Of a stretch of 64,000 bases of DNA, positions 19,247 through 28,203 are shown piece by piece. The DNA comes from Colwellia maritima (GTDB lineage Bacteria > Pseudomonadota > Gammaproteobacteria > Enterobacterales > Alteromonadaceae). A model generated the notes under the pieces. The model was not told the DNA's origin, made no database searches, and saw only the letters and a program-made list of their open reading frames with translations. Numbering within the stretch: position 1 is the first letter of the stretch; every line of letters begins with the position of its first letter. The stretch covers positions 124,001 through 188,000 of the forward strand of contig NZ_JAKKSL010000007.1 of NCBI RefSeq assembly GCF_022669015.1. Reading direction: 5' to 3'. A program made the position numbers and the translations under genes.

Positions 19247-19968
19247 ATGAAAAAAGAAAATAGTTTAGTCGGCATGGCATACACCGATATGCTCAATACC
19301 CGAAAGTACATGGTGATTACTATCACTGTCTTATCGTTCGTTGTTGCTGTTTTGTTGTTAGCGCTGATATTTAAAAGCTCAGAATACATTGTCACGCCAC
19401 CAAGTTACACAAAAGCGTTGCATATTAAAAACGGTGCGGGAAATCAAGAGTATCAGCAACAGTTTGCACTTTCTATTGCATTGATGATGGGTAACATTGA
19501 TTCACGTAATGTTGAATTTGTGACTGACGAAGTATTAAAGCTGATGTCGCCACAGTTACGTAGTCAAACATCGTTAACGCTAAAGCGTGAAGCACAATTA
19601 TTGAAAGTACGTAAAGCATCACAAACATTCATTGTTGAAGATATGATGTTTAGCCAAAAAAACGACGTAGTGTGGGTATGGGGTCGCAAGATATTAACCA
19701 ATCGTAGTGGCGATAAAGATTCACGTCGTTATACGTATGAATTTCGTATCGAGCCTATTAATGGCTACCCGCGTATCACTTACTTTCCGGCTACGATGGG
19801 CAGCCGAAGAAAAAAGATTCTAAATATGTCGTGCCAGTTAATCCTTACTTGTCAGAAGAGTTAGATGAAGTAATACGTACAACAAAACCTGAGAATGCAA
19901 CTTACACTAATGCGGCTCCAACTGCTGCACCAACAACACAAAAAACAGAGGCAACTAATGTTGAATAG
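19247..19968 (+). CDS. traE: Pilus assembly protein TraE (one frameshift)
   Basis: A VirB8-like periplasmic protein with an N-terminal membrane anchor (residues 24-46) and the typical IEPINGYPRITYF segment. The first frame ends early near 19864; the adjacent frame gives SGYDGQPKKKDSKYVVPVNP and an Ala/Thr/Pro-rich tail with its stop at 19968. The break lies near 19790 in a TTTCC run. Assembled length is about 240 residues. The end overlaps the traK start (ATGTTGAATAG). Confidence 0.85.
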
Positions 19969-21052
19969 TCATATTAAGAAGTACACGTTAATTGCTGCAA
20001 CGATAATGGCGGTAGCCGGAGTGCAAGCACAAGAGCAATTATTACCTATCGAACCCGTAAACAGTGGAAGAATAAGTGATTCTCAAGCTGATGCGCTTTT
20101 AGCTGAATTGAGTGGTACTGATCAGGTGCCTGCACTAAAACAGAACAACAATGCAGGTGCGCAAGCAACACAAAACCGACTGCAACGTATGGATAACCCG
20201 GACGCTGCGGCAATTCTTGAACAGTACAACTCTGTCATGGCCGCACCTGTTCGAGAAAACCCCATTATAGCGAAAGCGAAGAAAAACTATAAACCTACAC
20301 AAGAATATACATTGAAACCATTTGACAATATTTTAGTCCCGGTGGGGCAAGGGTTAATGAATAGTATTGCGACAAATTTCAATATGGTTGCTGTACGCAC
20401 ATCTGATAAAAATGCAATTCTGGAAGTGGTTGATGGTTATATTTATGCGACATTGAACTCTAACGAACCCGTTGGATTAATTATGTATGAAGAAGGCGTA
20501 TTAAGCTCTCAAGTATCTGTGACACTTATCCCTATTGCTGCGCCACCTGTTATTGTTGATTTAACAATTGATTTGACGAGAAAAATGAAGGCTGATGCAC
20601 AAGCGTACTTAGACAAAATTCAGCGTGAAAAAGAAGATGAAGTGGCATTGGAAGTGGCTGACTCTTATAGCTCAGAGCACAACAAACGCATTGTTGAGCT
20701 GTTAAAGCCTGTTGCACGTGGTGATTTACCTCGTGGTTTCTCATTAACAAATGACACACCTAATTGGTTAGTAAAACCGTGTCAAACTCCTATTTACCAA
20801 TATGCAGGACAACGATTAACTGGCGGGAAAGAAGTAATCGATGTTGTATTGTTAAAGAATGACACCAACAGGGTTTACCAGGTGCGTGAAGAGATGTGTT
20901 TATCTAATGACGTCATTGCCGTCGCTTTGTTTTCAAAGAGCTATCTTGAGCCAGGTGACGAAACGGAAATGTACATTTTACGTAATCGACATTATACACA
21001 AGAAAGAAAGCGCGAACACCGCCGTCCTCGTTTAACTACAGAGAGTAATTAA
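19958..21052 (+). CDS. traK: Secretin-like pilus assembly protein TraK
   Basis: 364 residues from the ATG at 19958, which overlaps the traE stop; longer starts in the same frame lie inside traE. A signal peptide (IKKYTLIAATIMAVAGVQAQ) is followed by an Ala/Gln-rich linker, then a TraK-type core beginning YTLKPFDNILVPVGQG. TraK sits in the outer-membrane core complex with TraB and the lipoprotein TraV. No traV is visible in this window. Followed by traB after 1 bp. Confidence 0.85.
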   Translation: MLNSHIKKYTLIAATIMAVAGVQAQEQLLPIEPVNSGRISDSQADALLAELSGTDQVPALKQNNNAGAQATQNRLQRMDNPDAAAILEQYNSVMAAPVRENPIIAKAKKNYKPTQEYTLKPFDNILVPVGQGLMNSIATNFNMVAVRTSDKNAILEVVDGYIYATLNSNEPVGLIMYEEGVLSSQVSVTLIPIAAPPVIVDLTIDLTRKMKADAQAYLDKIQREKEDEVALEVADSYSSEHNKRIVELLKPVARGDLPRGFSLTNDTPNWLVKPCQTPIYQYAGQRLTGGKEVIDVVLLKNDTNRVYQVREEMCLSNDVIAVALFSKSYLEPGDETEMYILRNRHYTQERKREHRRPRLTTESN

Positions 21053-21053
21053 G

Positions 21054-22423
21054 ATGTCAGATAATATATGGAAAAATAAAAATGTACGTATAGCTGTAAT
21101 GGCTGCGTGTGGTTTGTGTGTAATGTACTTTATTGCAAGTGGATTAGCATCTGACTCTTCACCAACTGAACGTCGTCAGGGGCAACAAGCACCAGAGTCA
21201 ATCTTTGGTGTTACAAACGCCGCTTCAAACATTCAAACACAAGAAGTAGATGATATTATCAATGAGCTACAACAACAGTACTATCAAAAAGAACAAGATT
21301 TATCGATACGTGAAAAAGCGCAAGCGAAAGAGTTAGAGGAAGTTAAAAAGCAACTACAAGCATTGCAATCAAGTACGTTTGAAATGAACAATATGATGAA
21401 AGCAATGGCAAAAGGTGGTGGTCGAAATGTGAAAAATGCGAATGACATAGCCAAGAACACTCAACCGCAACAGCGCCAAGGTTATGTTGATGGTGAAAGT
21501 CAGCCAGTGAATTTGGTTGATAGCCACCCTGGTCTAGTACGTCGCCCTCAAACTGAAATTGTTACTGGCGCGCCACCAAAGTATAAAGACAATATTATTC
21601 GTACCATTACTCAACGTACAGTACGTGAAGTGAAGCGCTCAGGTGTCGTAGAAGAACGCGAGATAACGAACACAAGTTTAAGTGCAAATTCTCAACGTGT
21701 TGAACGTTCAGGACAAAAAACCAAGCAAACTAACCGCAAAGAAACAACGCAATCAGAGCAAAGTGCTTCATACACATTGACGATGGGTTCTATTGTAAGT
21801 GGAACCGCACTAAATGGTGTTGCTGCTCCTACTGGTGTTAATAGTGCTAATGAACCAATTCCAGTTTTAATGCGAGTTAAAAAAGAAGCGGTGATGCCAA
21901 ATCACTTTACGTTAGATATTCGTGAATGTCACATGCTTGGTTCAGCCAAAGGCAGTTTAAGTGATGAACGTGTTTACATTCGTGCTGAAGCAATTAGCTG
22001 TATCACAGAAAGCGGGCAAGCCATTGAAAAAAACATTACAGCGTACGCAGTATCAAGCGTTGACGGTATGGTCGGCATCAAAGGCGAGGTTGTCTTTAAA
22101 AGCAACGACATGATTGCTAACTCAATGATCGCCGGTTTTATCGGTGGCTTTGCTGAGTCGGCTGCACCTAAACAAGTACAGTCACTTAATACGAATCCGC
22201 AAGCGTCAACGTTATGGGAATCTCAAAATTTAGATACATATCCGGCGCAGGTATTTTAAACGGGGCATCCTCAGCGGCAAACAAGATAGCAGATTACTAC
22301 TTGCAAATGGCTGAAAGCACATGGCCTGTTGTTGAACTATTACCAGGAGTACAGATTGACTTTATTGTTCAAAAGGGAATGACTATGCAATTAGACGGCG
22401 ATAAAGACATGAGGACAGAATAA
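21054..22423 (+). CDS. traB: Conjugal transfer protein TraB, VirB10-like (one frameshift)
   Basis: An N-terminal membrane segment (VRIAVMAACGLCVMYFIASG), a long coiled-coil-like region (residues 60-125, EKAQAKELEEVKKQLQAL), a basic/Gln linker, and the C-terminal TrbI/VirB10 barrel domain (YTLTMGSIVSGTALNGV, then MVGIKGEVVF). The first frame stops at 22259; the next frame supplies SGAGILNGASSAANKIADYY through VELLPGVQIDFIVQKG, the normal TraB ending. The break is near 22240. TraB spans from inner to outer membrane. Confidence 0.87.
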
Positions 22424-22867
22424 TGAAGATAAATATAACTGAAAGCTTAATCGCAGGCTTAGTATTTGTAGCTGTAATCATAGGCATTAATATGACAATC
22501 ACAAACACAATAATTGACAATGCTATCGAGAGCTACGCCAAGAGTGTTCCTGCAGCACCAAAAATTATGGTGGTGAATATGGATTTGATTGTTAAAAATT
22601 TAACTAGCCAAGACGTTGAACCTATTGATGTGTTGTTATATACCCAAACATTAAATGCACTGCCGGTTAAAGAAGGGTACTTGGTTCTTGATAGTCAGAG
22701 CGTGTTATCGTATCACCCACGTTATGTATTCACAAATACCAAGTGAAAAATTGTTTGAAGCAGCAGAAAAGGCAGGAATTAATCTTGGTGATGATATCCG
22801 CGCCAAAATGGAAGGTGCGCTAGCTGAAGGTAAGAAAAAAATAGACGATTTACTTAATTTAAAATAA
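22423..22867 (+). CDS. TrbI-like small inner-membrane protein (one frameshift)
   Basis: The start overlaps the traB stop. One N-terminal membrane segment (SLIAGLVFVAVIIGIN), then IMVVNMDLIVKNLT, which resembles the VVtFDm segment of F-type TrbI. The frame breaks at a TATTCACA stretch near 22735; the next frame gives YSQIPSEKLFEAAEKAG and a Lys-rich C-terminal helix with its stop at 22867. Assembled about 148 residues. F TrbI modulates pilus retraction. The assignment is tentative. Confidence 0.5.
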
Positions 22868-22880
22868 TTCTCTGACAGTG

Positions 22881-22913
22881 AAAAACCTAGTATAGCAATG
22901 TACTGGGTTTTTT
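22881..22913 (+). terminator. Terminator of the traL-E-K-B operon
   Basis: AAAAACCTAGTA-N8-TACTGGGTTTTTT, an 11-bp stem with one mismatch and a T-run. It lies 14 bp after the TrbI-like stop. Confidence 0.8.
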
Positions 22914-22936
22914 ATGCCTGAGTTTTAGGTATAAAA

Positions 22937-22956
22937 GCCACTTATTTCTAAGTGGC
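22937..22956 (-). terminator. Terminator for minus-strand genes coming from the right
   Basis: GCCACTTA-TTTC-TAAGTGGC, a perfect 8-bp stem with TTTTAT following on the minus strand. It ends the transcript of the small gene at 22991-23209. Confidence 0.7.
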
Positions 22957-22990
22957 AAAGGGAGAGTTATCTCGGTTGTTAGGAATAGTG

Positions 22991-23209
22991 TTAAGCAGCT
23001 TTCTTCGGATGTGTTTCTTTGTCTTTTTGATCGTTTAGAATAGCGCAGCATGACATATAGAAACTGTGGCGCTGATCTAACATGAATTCTTGAGAAGCGC
23101 GATCAGTGGCCCTGTTGAATTCTTTGGTATACCGGTTATAGCTATCAACCCGCCTATCGCAAAACGTTATCTTGGTGTGAATGCAAGCTAAGTCGCCATA
23201 GTTGATCAT
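22991..23209 (-). CDS. Small protein of unknown function
   Basis: 72 residues, polar and basic, with two adjacent cysteines (FYMSCCAILN). No family recognised. A terminator follows the stop, which supports expression. It is the last of the run of minus-strand accessory genes that starts near 27.4 kb. Confidence 0.45.
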   Translation of the reverse strand: MINYGDLACIHTKITFCDRRVDSYNRYTKEFNRATDRASQEFMLDQRHSFYMSCCAILNDQKDKETHPKKAA

Positions 23210-23265
23210 CTTTTGTTTTTCTTGGTCACGAAACGTTCTTTTATAATTAATGCTCTTTTAATTAC

Positions 23266-23577
23266 CTATATGTTGCTTTGGGTGTATTTAATGAAGCGCT
23301 GAGGTAAATACTCTTCAAAAATACCTGCACATTCTTCAAATTCCACATCAGAAATTAACTTTGCCGCCTGTATGCCTTTTAAGAAGAAAAACAAGCGTTC
23401 CCCCCATCCTTCGAATATCTGTATAGCATCGTTTTCCAACGCTCGAATCATCGGACTTAACACAGTAAAATCAGCATTTTTAAGTTTGTGCTCTAACTTA
23501 CTAAATTTCATCTCGATTTCACGCTCTCTAAAATAAGCCTGTTTTGGAGTCATGTTTAATTCGTGTATTTGTGACAT
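23266..23577 (-). CDS. Small helical protein of unknown function
   Basis: 103 residues from the ATG at 23577, chosen because AAGGAT lies 6 bases upstream; the open frame extends to 23658 without a ribosome site. Predicted mostly helical (QAYFREREIEMKFSKLEHKL). No family recognised. Confidence 0.5.
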   Translation of the reverse strand: MSQIHELNMTPKQAYFREREIEMKFSKLEHKLKNADFTVLSPMIRALENDAIQIFEGWGERLFFFLKGIQAAKLISDVEFEECAGIFEEYLPQRFIKYTQSNI

Positions 23578-23695
23578 TGAAATTATCCTTATTAAATTTT
23601 TAACTTGATTTACTGTAACACCCAATACTAATCGTGCAATAAAAGGGAGGTCAGGCATTTACAGCGTTAGACTTGAACACTAAAGTTTCCTATAT

Positions 23696-23989
23696 TTAGA
23701 TTTCGCTATTAAGTTGATTAGCCATATCAACACCACTTGCAGTTAGAGAGCCTACAAAGTTATTCCACGACTTACCACAAACCCAAAGCCTACCAAATGC
23801 TTGCGATTGATAACCGTTTGAATGTTCGTAAGAAACAGTACCAACAACCAGCCCTAACTTAACTAACTTTACCGCGCTATTAAACTCACGTTTTTTCTCT
23901 AAAGAGTTGGCATAAACCTTACAATAAGTGAAACCTTTGTTGTTTATTGCTTTTAATAATACTTTTTTGTCTGTTGCGAATAACTGCAT
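23696..23989 (-). CDS. Small protein of unknown function
   Basis: 97 residues, basic N-terminal half with possible winged-helix-like alternation (VLLKAINNKGFTYCKVYANS, AVKLVKLGLVVGTV). Could be a small DNA-binding protein, but no family is recognised. Confidence 0.45.
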   Translation of the reverse strand: MQLFATDKKVLLKAINNKGFTYCKVYANSLEKKREFNSAVKLVKLGLVVGTVSYEHSNGYQSQAFGRLWVCGKSWNNFVGSLTASGVDMANQLNSEI

Positions 23990-24088
23990 TTTGCTGCACT
24001 CAACTACTTAATTATTTAACTTGAAATCCATGTTACTACACTTAAAAATACGCGCATCAAACCACGCAAATCTCCTACATTAGTTTAG

Positions 24089-24280
24089 TTATTTCTTAAT
24101 TTGACGCTCAAAAACATCACCTTCGATCACAACAAGTATCAAGTTTTCATGTTTATCCCAAACACCGATAGGGTTAGTTCCCATATTACAAGAATGGCAA
24201 ATTGCCGCATCGAGAGCATCACACAATGAATCAAAGTCATCATCTTCATGCTCGTACCCTATCTCTCCATATGAATACAT
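24089..24280 (-). CDS. Small acidic protein of unknown function
   Basis: 63 residues, acidic (HEDDDFDSLCDALDAA) with Cys at CHSCNMG. The leader contains TATATAGGAAATTT, a ribosome-site context also found before the genes starting at 44743 and 44116. It lies just downstream of rtcB and may be part of its operon. Confidence 0.45.
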   Translation of the reverse strand: MYSYGEIGYEHEDDDFDSLCDALDAAICHSCNMGTNPIGVWDKHENLILVVIEGDVFERQIKK

Positions 24281-24334
24281 TAAAAATTTCCTATATAAAG
24301 ATTAAGGGTGAAAAATGAAATTCACCCTTAACAA

Positions 24335-25555
24335 TTAACCTTTAACGTTAACCACTTGTCGAAGTCTAAAAAGAACCTCAACAAGATCGGATTGTGCATC
24401 CATTACCGCACCAATATCTTTATAGGCCGCCGGACTTTCATCTAAGACCTCTGCATCTAATCGAGCCTCAATACCATTCATTGCATGCGCATGTTGCTCT
24501 AAAGATATTTCCTTTTTAGCTTGTCCTCTAGACATTACACGACCAAGACCATGCGAACAGCTACAAAAAGATTGTTCGTTTCCAAGACCTTTAACAATAA
24601 AAGAACCTGTCCCCATAGAACCAGGGATAATACCAAGCTCATCTTTTCTTGCTCGTACAGCGCCTTTGCGAGTCACCCATACATTAGATTTAAAGTGATT
24701 CTCTTTAGATATATAGTTATGGTGACAATTAACAGCCATATCAGTGATGGTAAACGCCTTGGTATGCTTATTTAAAGCAAGTAAAACAGATTCCATCATT
24801 GACTCTCTATTTTGCAAGGCAAACTCTTGCGCCCACTCAACAGCACCTACATAATCATCAAATACTTCTGTGTTTTCGACTAAATATGACAAATCCTTAT
24901 CTGCCAAGTAATCACCAATAAAGTATTTTTCCATTTCCAGTTTGGCTTTTTCAATAAAATACATTCCAATTTTATTGCCAACACCACGAGAACCCGAATG
25001 AAGCATAACCCAAACGGTATCGTGCTCATCCAAGCAAATTTCTATAAAATGATTACCCGTACCTAATGTACCTAAATGCTGATAAGTGTTAAAAGCTTTT
25101 GCCTTTGGATGCTTAGCAATTATTTCGCTATATCTCGGTTCAAGTGATTTCCATCGAGCCTCGTTATTAGCGTTTAATTGAGAAAATGCGCCCCTGTCAT
25201 TTCTTCCCCCATTATCAGTACGACCATGAGGGATTAAAGATTCAATATCACAACGTAGGGCATGTAAGTTATCAGGAAGATCTTTAGCCGTCAGAGATGT
25301 TTGATAGGCCATCATTCCACAACCTATATCAACACCTACAGCCGCAGGAACAATCGCTCCTTTAGTAGCTATAACCGATCCAATAGTTGCTCCCATTCCC
25401 CAATGCACATCAGGCATTGCCGCTACGTGCTTATGGATGAACGGCAAAGATGCTATATTATGTAATTGCATACGTGCTTTTTCGTCAAGCAACACTCCTT
25501 TTGTCCAGTGCTTAATAGGTGAGCCTTTTGTCTCTTCAAAATTAAACATTTTCAT
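24335..25555 (-). CDS. rtcB: RNA-splicing ligase RtcB
   Basis: 406 residues, full length for the compact E. coli-like RtcB class. Ligates RNA 2',3'-cyclic phosphate or 3'-phosphate ends to 5'-OH ends using GTP and Mn2+. Motifs: MPDVHWGMGATIGSV, the metal cysteine VGVDIGCGM, GTGNHFIEI, MLHSGSRGVG, and the guanylylated histidine motif CSHGLGRVMSR. A strong GGAGG precedes the start. No rtcA or rtcR is adjacent. On a mobile element it may repair tRNA or rRNA cut by host defence or toxin nucleases; this is inference. Confidence 0.95.
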   Translation of the reverse strand: MKMFNFEETKGSPIKHWTKGVLLDEKARMQLHNIASLPFIHKHVAAMPDVHWGMGATIGSVIATKGAIVPAAVGVDIGCGMMAYQTSLTAKDLPDNLHALRCDIESLIPHGRTDNGGRNDRGAFSQLNANNEARWKSLEPRYSEIIAKHPKAKAFNTYQHLGTLGTGNHFIEICLDEHDTVWVMLHSGSRGVGNKIGMYFIEKAKLEMEKYFIGDYLADKDLSYLVENTEVFDDYVGAVEWAQEFALQNRESMMESVLLALNKHTKAFTITDMAVNCHHNYISKENHFKSNVWVTRKGAVRARKDELGIIPGSMGTGSFIVKGLGNEQSFCSCSHGLGRVMSRGQAKKEISLEQHAHAMNGIEARLDAEVLDESPAAYKDIGAVMDAQSDLVEVLFRLRQVVNVKG

Positions 25556-25804
25556 TTGCCTCCTACATTTTTAGTTGTTTTATAATATTACAAAGCATTG
25601 ATCACGCAAGTCTGGTTATGCTGTCTACCAATGATTTTCCTACTTAAAATAATTATATATACCAATCAATCTTAGGGAGCTTTTCAGCCCATTTGTGTAA
25701 TGCTAGTGACAACCTTGTATTGATAAAGGATATGAAAAGACACAACAACAGTAAGAATAATTCAAAAACGGCCATCAAAGGCAATAAAACTATCTGTGGC
25801 TTTA

Positions 25805-26086
25805 TTAACATGTTGACAATTCCTCAATCAACAACTGCCTAATTGTTTCTTCGTCTTTTCTTGGTACCTCAATCAATAACAGCATCCTATCAAGCGACCA
25901 CTTAGAGTCGTCGCCTTTTTCGGTAAAGGCTTTAAACTTAACGCTTAGTACTGTTAAGATATCTTTAACTTTACGTTCACTGTGAGGGAATACCTCGACG
26001 GTAAACTCATAGCAATCATCACAAGTGATATCGAAAGGCATCATCTCGCCTTGGCACTTAGGGCATATTTCATTAAAATTGTTCAT
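25805..26086 (-). CDS. Small zinc-ribbon protein
   Basis: 93 residues from the ATG at 26086 (MNNFNEICPKCQGEM); the longer open frame has no supporting start. Two CXXC pairs (CPKC, CDDC) in the first 25 residues form a zinc ribbon, followed by an alpha/beta domain ending EETIRQLLIEEL. It starts 4 bp downstream of the preceding gene's stop, so the two form an operon. Function unknown. Confidence 0.55.
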   Translation of the reverse strand: MNNFNEICPKCQGEMMPFDITCDDCYEFTVEVFPHSERKVKDILTVLSVKFKAFTEKGDDSKWSLDRMLLLIEVPRKDEETIRQLLIEELSTC

Positions 26087-26090
26087 GGCG

Positions 26091-26306
26091 TTAAAGCTCC
26101 TTAAATTCAATTTTATGACTTTTAAAGTCACCGTTACCGCTTGCATGAAGGGAAAGTGTTAAGCCGGTATCGGTTTTCACTTCAGCATAAGAGCCATCGA
26201 GAAATAATACTGTCCATGATTCATCCATGTGGTAGTCAAGATAGTCAAGCATGGTGAAATCATTTGTTGACAATTCTTCTTCTGTTTCCCACAAGTAATC
26301 GTTCAT
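26091..26306 (-). CDS. Small acidic protein of unknown function
   Basis: 71 residues, Asp/Glu/Trp-rich N-terminus (YLWETEEELSTNDF) and a beta-rich C-terminus. No family recognised. A terminator at 26406-26435 and palindrome site E lie upstream. Confidence 0.45.
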   Translation of the reverse strand: MNDYLWETEEELSTNDFTMLDYLDYHMDESWTVLFLDGSYAEVKTDTGLTLSLHASGNGDFKSHKIEFKEL

Positions 26307-26405
26307 TGCTTTTCTCTACACCGCGTTAAGTTAAACTTATTATCAGGCATATTAAATATCTCGCCACTTTTCAGTGGTTGGTAGGGTATGCACTTTATTT
26401 CACGC

Positions 26406-26435
26406 AAAAAAAAGCCGACCCATTAGGGGTTCGGC
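26406..26435 (-). terminator. Strong terminator acting on the minus strand
   Basis: On the minus strand GCCGAACCCC-TAAT-GGGTCGGC followed by eight T. It lies only about 60 bp downstream of site E, so it would end a very short transcript or read-through from the 26537-26824 gene. Confidence 0.8.
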
Positions 26436-26495
26436 AAAGGTTAGGAACACACGACAATGACAAAATTATTACATACAATAACAGCGAGTGATTTG

Positions 26496-26522
26496 GTGGA
26501 GCGTGTTTTTTTGCGCCTCTAA
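26496..26522. promoter_or_regulatory. Site E: degenerate 27-bp palindrome
   Basis: GTGGAG-N15-CCTCTAA, preceded by GTGATTTG as in sites B and D, and exactly 27 bp. The right half matches site C (GCCTCTAAT). A TAATAA/TATGTA -10-like stretch lies 20-25 bp to the left on the minus strand, followed by the terminator at 26406. The regulated product would be a short RNA rather than a protein, or the site is a relic. Confidence 0.35.
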
Positions 26523-26536
26523 TCTTTGTTTAGAAG

Positions 26537-26824
26537 TTATTTTTCACTATGGTGTGAAACACACGCCTCTTTTGTCTCAAACACTAATTCTCTTCCTGTC
26601 AAAGACAGCTTAATGGACAACCTCTTGGCCAGTTGAACAAATTGATTGTCAACGCCGTTAATCAGCATGTGACCCGCGCATTGTAAGTGCTGTTTTTTAT
26701 GGCAGACAAAAGAAGGTTGTTCAACTATCTCAGTCATACGACTTGCGCCTAGCCAACCCTTTTGTGTGTCTTTGCGAAAAGGGCAGTCTGCGCAAGGTTT
26801 CTTAATGTTAGGTAGTGAAATCAT
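26537..26824 (-). CDS. Cysteine-cluster protein, DUF6283-like
   Basis: 95 residues with the pattern CADCPFR, then W, FVCHKK, LQCAGH. This resembles small phage and plasmid proteins with a CxxCPxR...CH...C.G layout (DUF6283), probably zinc- or iron-binding. Function unknown. Confidence 0.55.
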   Translation of the reverse strand: MISLPNIKKPCADCPFRKDTQKGWLGASRMTEIVEQPSFVCHKKQHLQCAGHMLINGVDNQFVQLAKRLSIKLSLTGRELVFETKEACVSHHSEK

Positions 26825-27007
26825 AGTTTTATCTCAGTTGTTTTTAAGGTGATAGATGTTAATCAAGGCGTTATCTCTAAAACGCTTTTCCATTAACACT
26901 CATTGACCTTAAAAGTGATTATAAAAACGAGTCCTGGAGGCAAAACCTACCGTTCAACTTGTAGGTGCGAAGCAGGAGGGGACACGCGAGGCAATGAAAT
27001 GTTTAGG

Positions 27008-27388
27008 TTAATTGTCTAAGCCGTCTTTTGCCGGGTTAACACACTCTTTTTTGCACTTACCATTGTTTAATACGATGATATTTTGAATGCGTAATTCAAA
27101 ACCAAGATGATGAACTTTATTTCTACTTACCCACTTTGTTCCTTTGTAAGCAGCCTTTAAATGCACCTGTGTACCTTTTTGGCATAATCGTTGAACAACC
27201 TTAGCAATCTCACCAATAGCATGGCATTTAAACCATTCAGTGCGATCTTGGTGATCGCCATTGCCATCCTTATAGCATTCAGTAATTGCAATGCTAAAGT
27301 TGGCCACTAGATCACCCGAAGGCATTTTACTCATTGTGGGATCTGACCCCAAATGGCCTATTGCTGTAATCTCAAATAATCCGCGCAT
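27008..27388 (-). CDS. ssb: Single-stranded DNA-binding protein
   Basis: 126 residues with a standard OB-fold: IGHLGSDPTMS near the N-terminus, VANFSIAITE, the WFKCHAIGEIAKVVQ strand, and KGTQVHLKA. It lacks the acidic DDDIPF-type tail of chromosomal SSB and instead ends in a short Lys/Cys segment. Binds single-stranded DNA during transfer and replication. The promoter box at 27460 lies 72 bp upstream. Confidence 0.9.
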   Translation of the reverse strand: MRGLFEITAIGHLGSDPTMSKMPSGDLVANFSIAITECYKDGNGDHQDRTEWFKCHAIGEIAKVVQRLCQKGTQVHLKAAYKGTKWVSRNKVHHLGFELRIQNIIVLNNGKCKKECVNPAKDGLDN

Positions 27389-27459
27389 AATGATATATAA
27401 CCTTCTTTGTTTAATGAAATGTTTTTAAGTGGTTATATGGTCGCAGACAATTAAAATCC

Positions 27460-27472
27460 GGCTACAAAGCGG
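27460..27472 (-). promoter_or_regulatory. GCNACAAAG box, copy 1 (ssb)
   Basis: GGCTACAAAGCGG on the plus strand; on the minus strand CCGCTTTGTAGCC, 72 bp upstream of ssb. The TTGTAG within it could serve as -35. First of nine such boxes. Confidence 0.45.
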
Positions 27473-27837
27473 CTTAAATAGCCCAGTGTAGTTACCTATG
27501 TTTACAAGGGTCGAATCGATTTGGGTGACTGATAACAGAGATTTACAATGGCTATGTAAAATTAATAAACGCCGTGCTTTCTTTTGCGGATGTGAAAAAA
27601 GATCAGTACTTGTTTAGGTGGATTCATGTCGTTGTGTTGTCGCTTTTGTATTCTTTGTACTTATGCCTGATAGAAATCAATAGTAGCAGCTCAATGGCCG
27701 CAATTAAGTTTCCTTCTCCTGTGAAAATATCGCCAGATATTATTTTTATTTGGGTAAAATTCAATTTGTCGTTATAAAATTATGACTCTATATTATTAGC
27801 AACAATATGGTTATTGCCTATCGTTAATGCCGGTATA
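27473..27837. other. Stretch without a recognisable gene
   Basis: Only short unsupported frames on either strand; no ribosome sites, repeats or hairpins of note. May contain decayed coding sequence linked to the small frames at 27838-28188. Confidence 0.3.
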
Positions 27838-28004
27838 TCAAGCATTTTTATCACCTCCACCTTTTTTGTTAATCATTTGAGGCACAAGAACCCCGTCACG
27901 CATTCGATAATAACCGTCAGTGATCATAAACGCACAGACAATCACACCAAAACCAAAATAGCTTGAAGAATAACACCAAACAAAAAACTATAATTCCAAT
28001 TCAT
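27838..28004 (-). CDS. Small membrane protein (frameshifted), uncertain
   Basis: Starts MNWNYSFLFGVILQA; after a one-base shift near 27955 it continues SYFGFGVIVCAFMITDGYYR and ends GGGDKNA. About 55 residues, one or two membrane segments. No family recognised. The shift may be a sequencing error. Confidence 0.3.
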
Positions 28005-28020
28005 GTTTTTTTACCTTACC

Positions 28021-28188
28021 TCACAATTTCATAGGCATAACCAAGCCTACACCTTCATTGAATTTAACAGCAAACATTTGCCAATCTTCTCGCCATGCGA
28101 TTTTACATCCAAGAAGCTCTCTAAACTGTCTAGCATACTGACTATTGAAACCAAGATGGCTATTTCCTAATCCTTGGGCAATTGACAT
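28021..28188 (-). CDS. Short reading frame just downstream of tnpB, uncertain
   Basis: 55 residues (MSIAQGLGNSHLGFNSQYAR), in the same frame as tnpB after its stop. GGAGGGAGG directly abuts the ATG, which is too close for an ideal ribosome site. It may be a fragment of the gene into which the TnpB element inserted. Confidence 0.3.
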   Translation of the reverse strand: MSIAQGLGNSHLGFNSQYARQFRELLGCKIAWREDWQMFAVKFNEGVGLVMPMKL

Positions 28189-28203
28189 CCTCCCTCCACT
28201 AAA

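Noticed and set aside
27574-27777. Plus-strand frame of 67 codons
   Set aside because: No ribosome site, no homologous pattern, against the direction of all neighbours.
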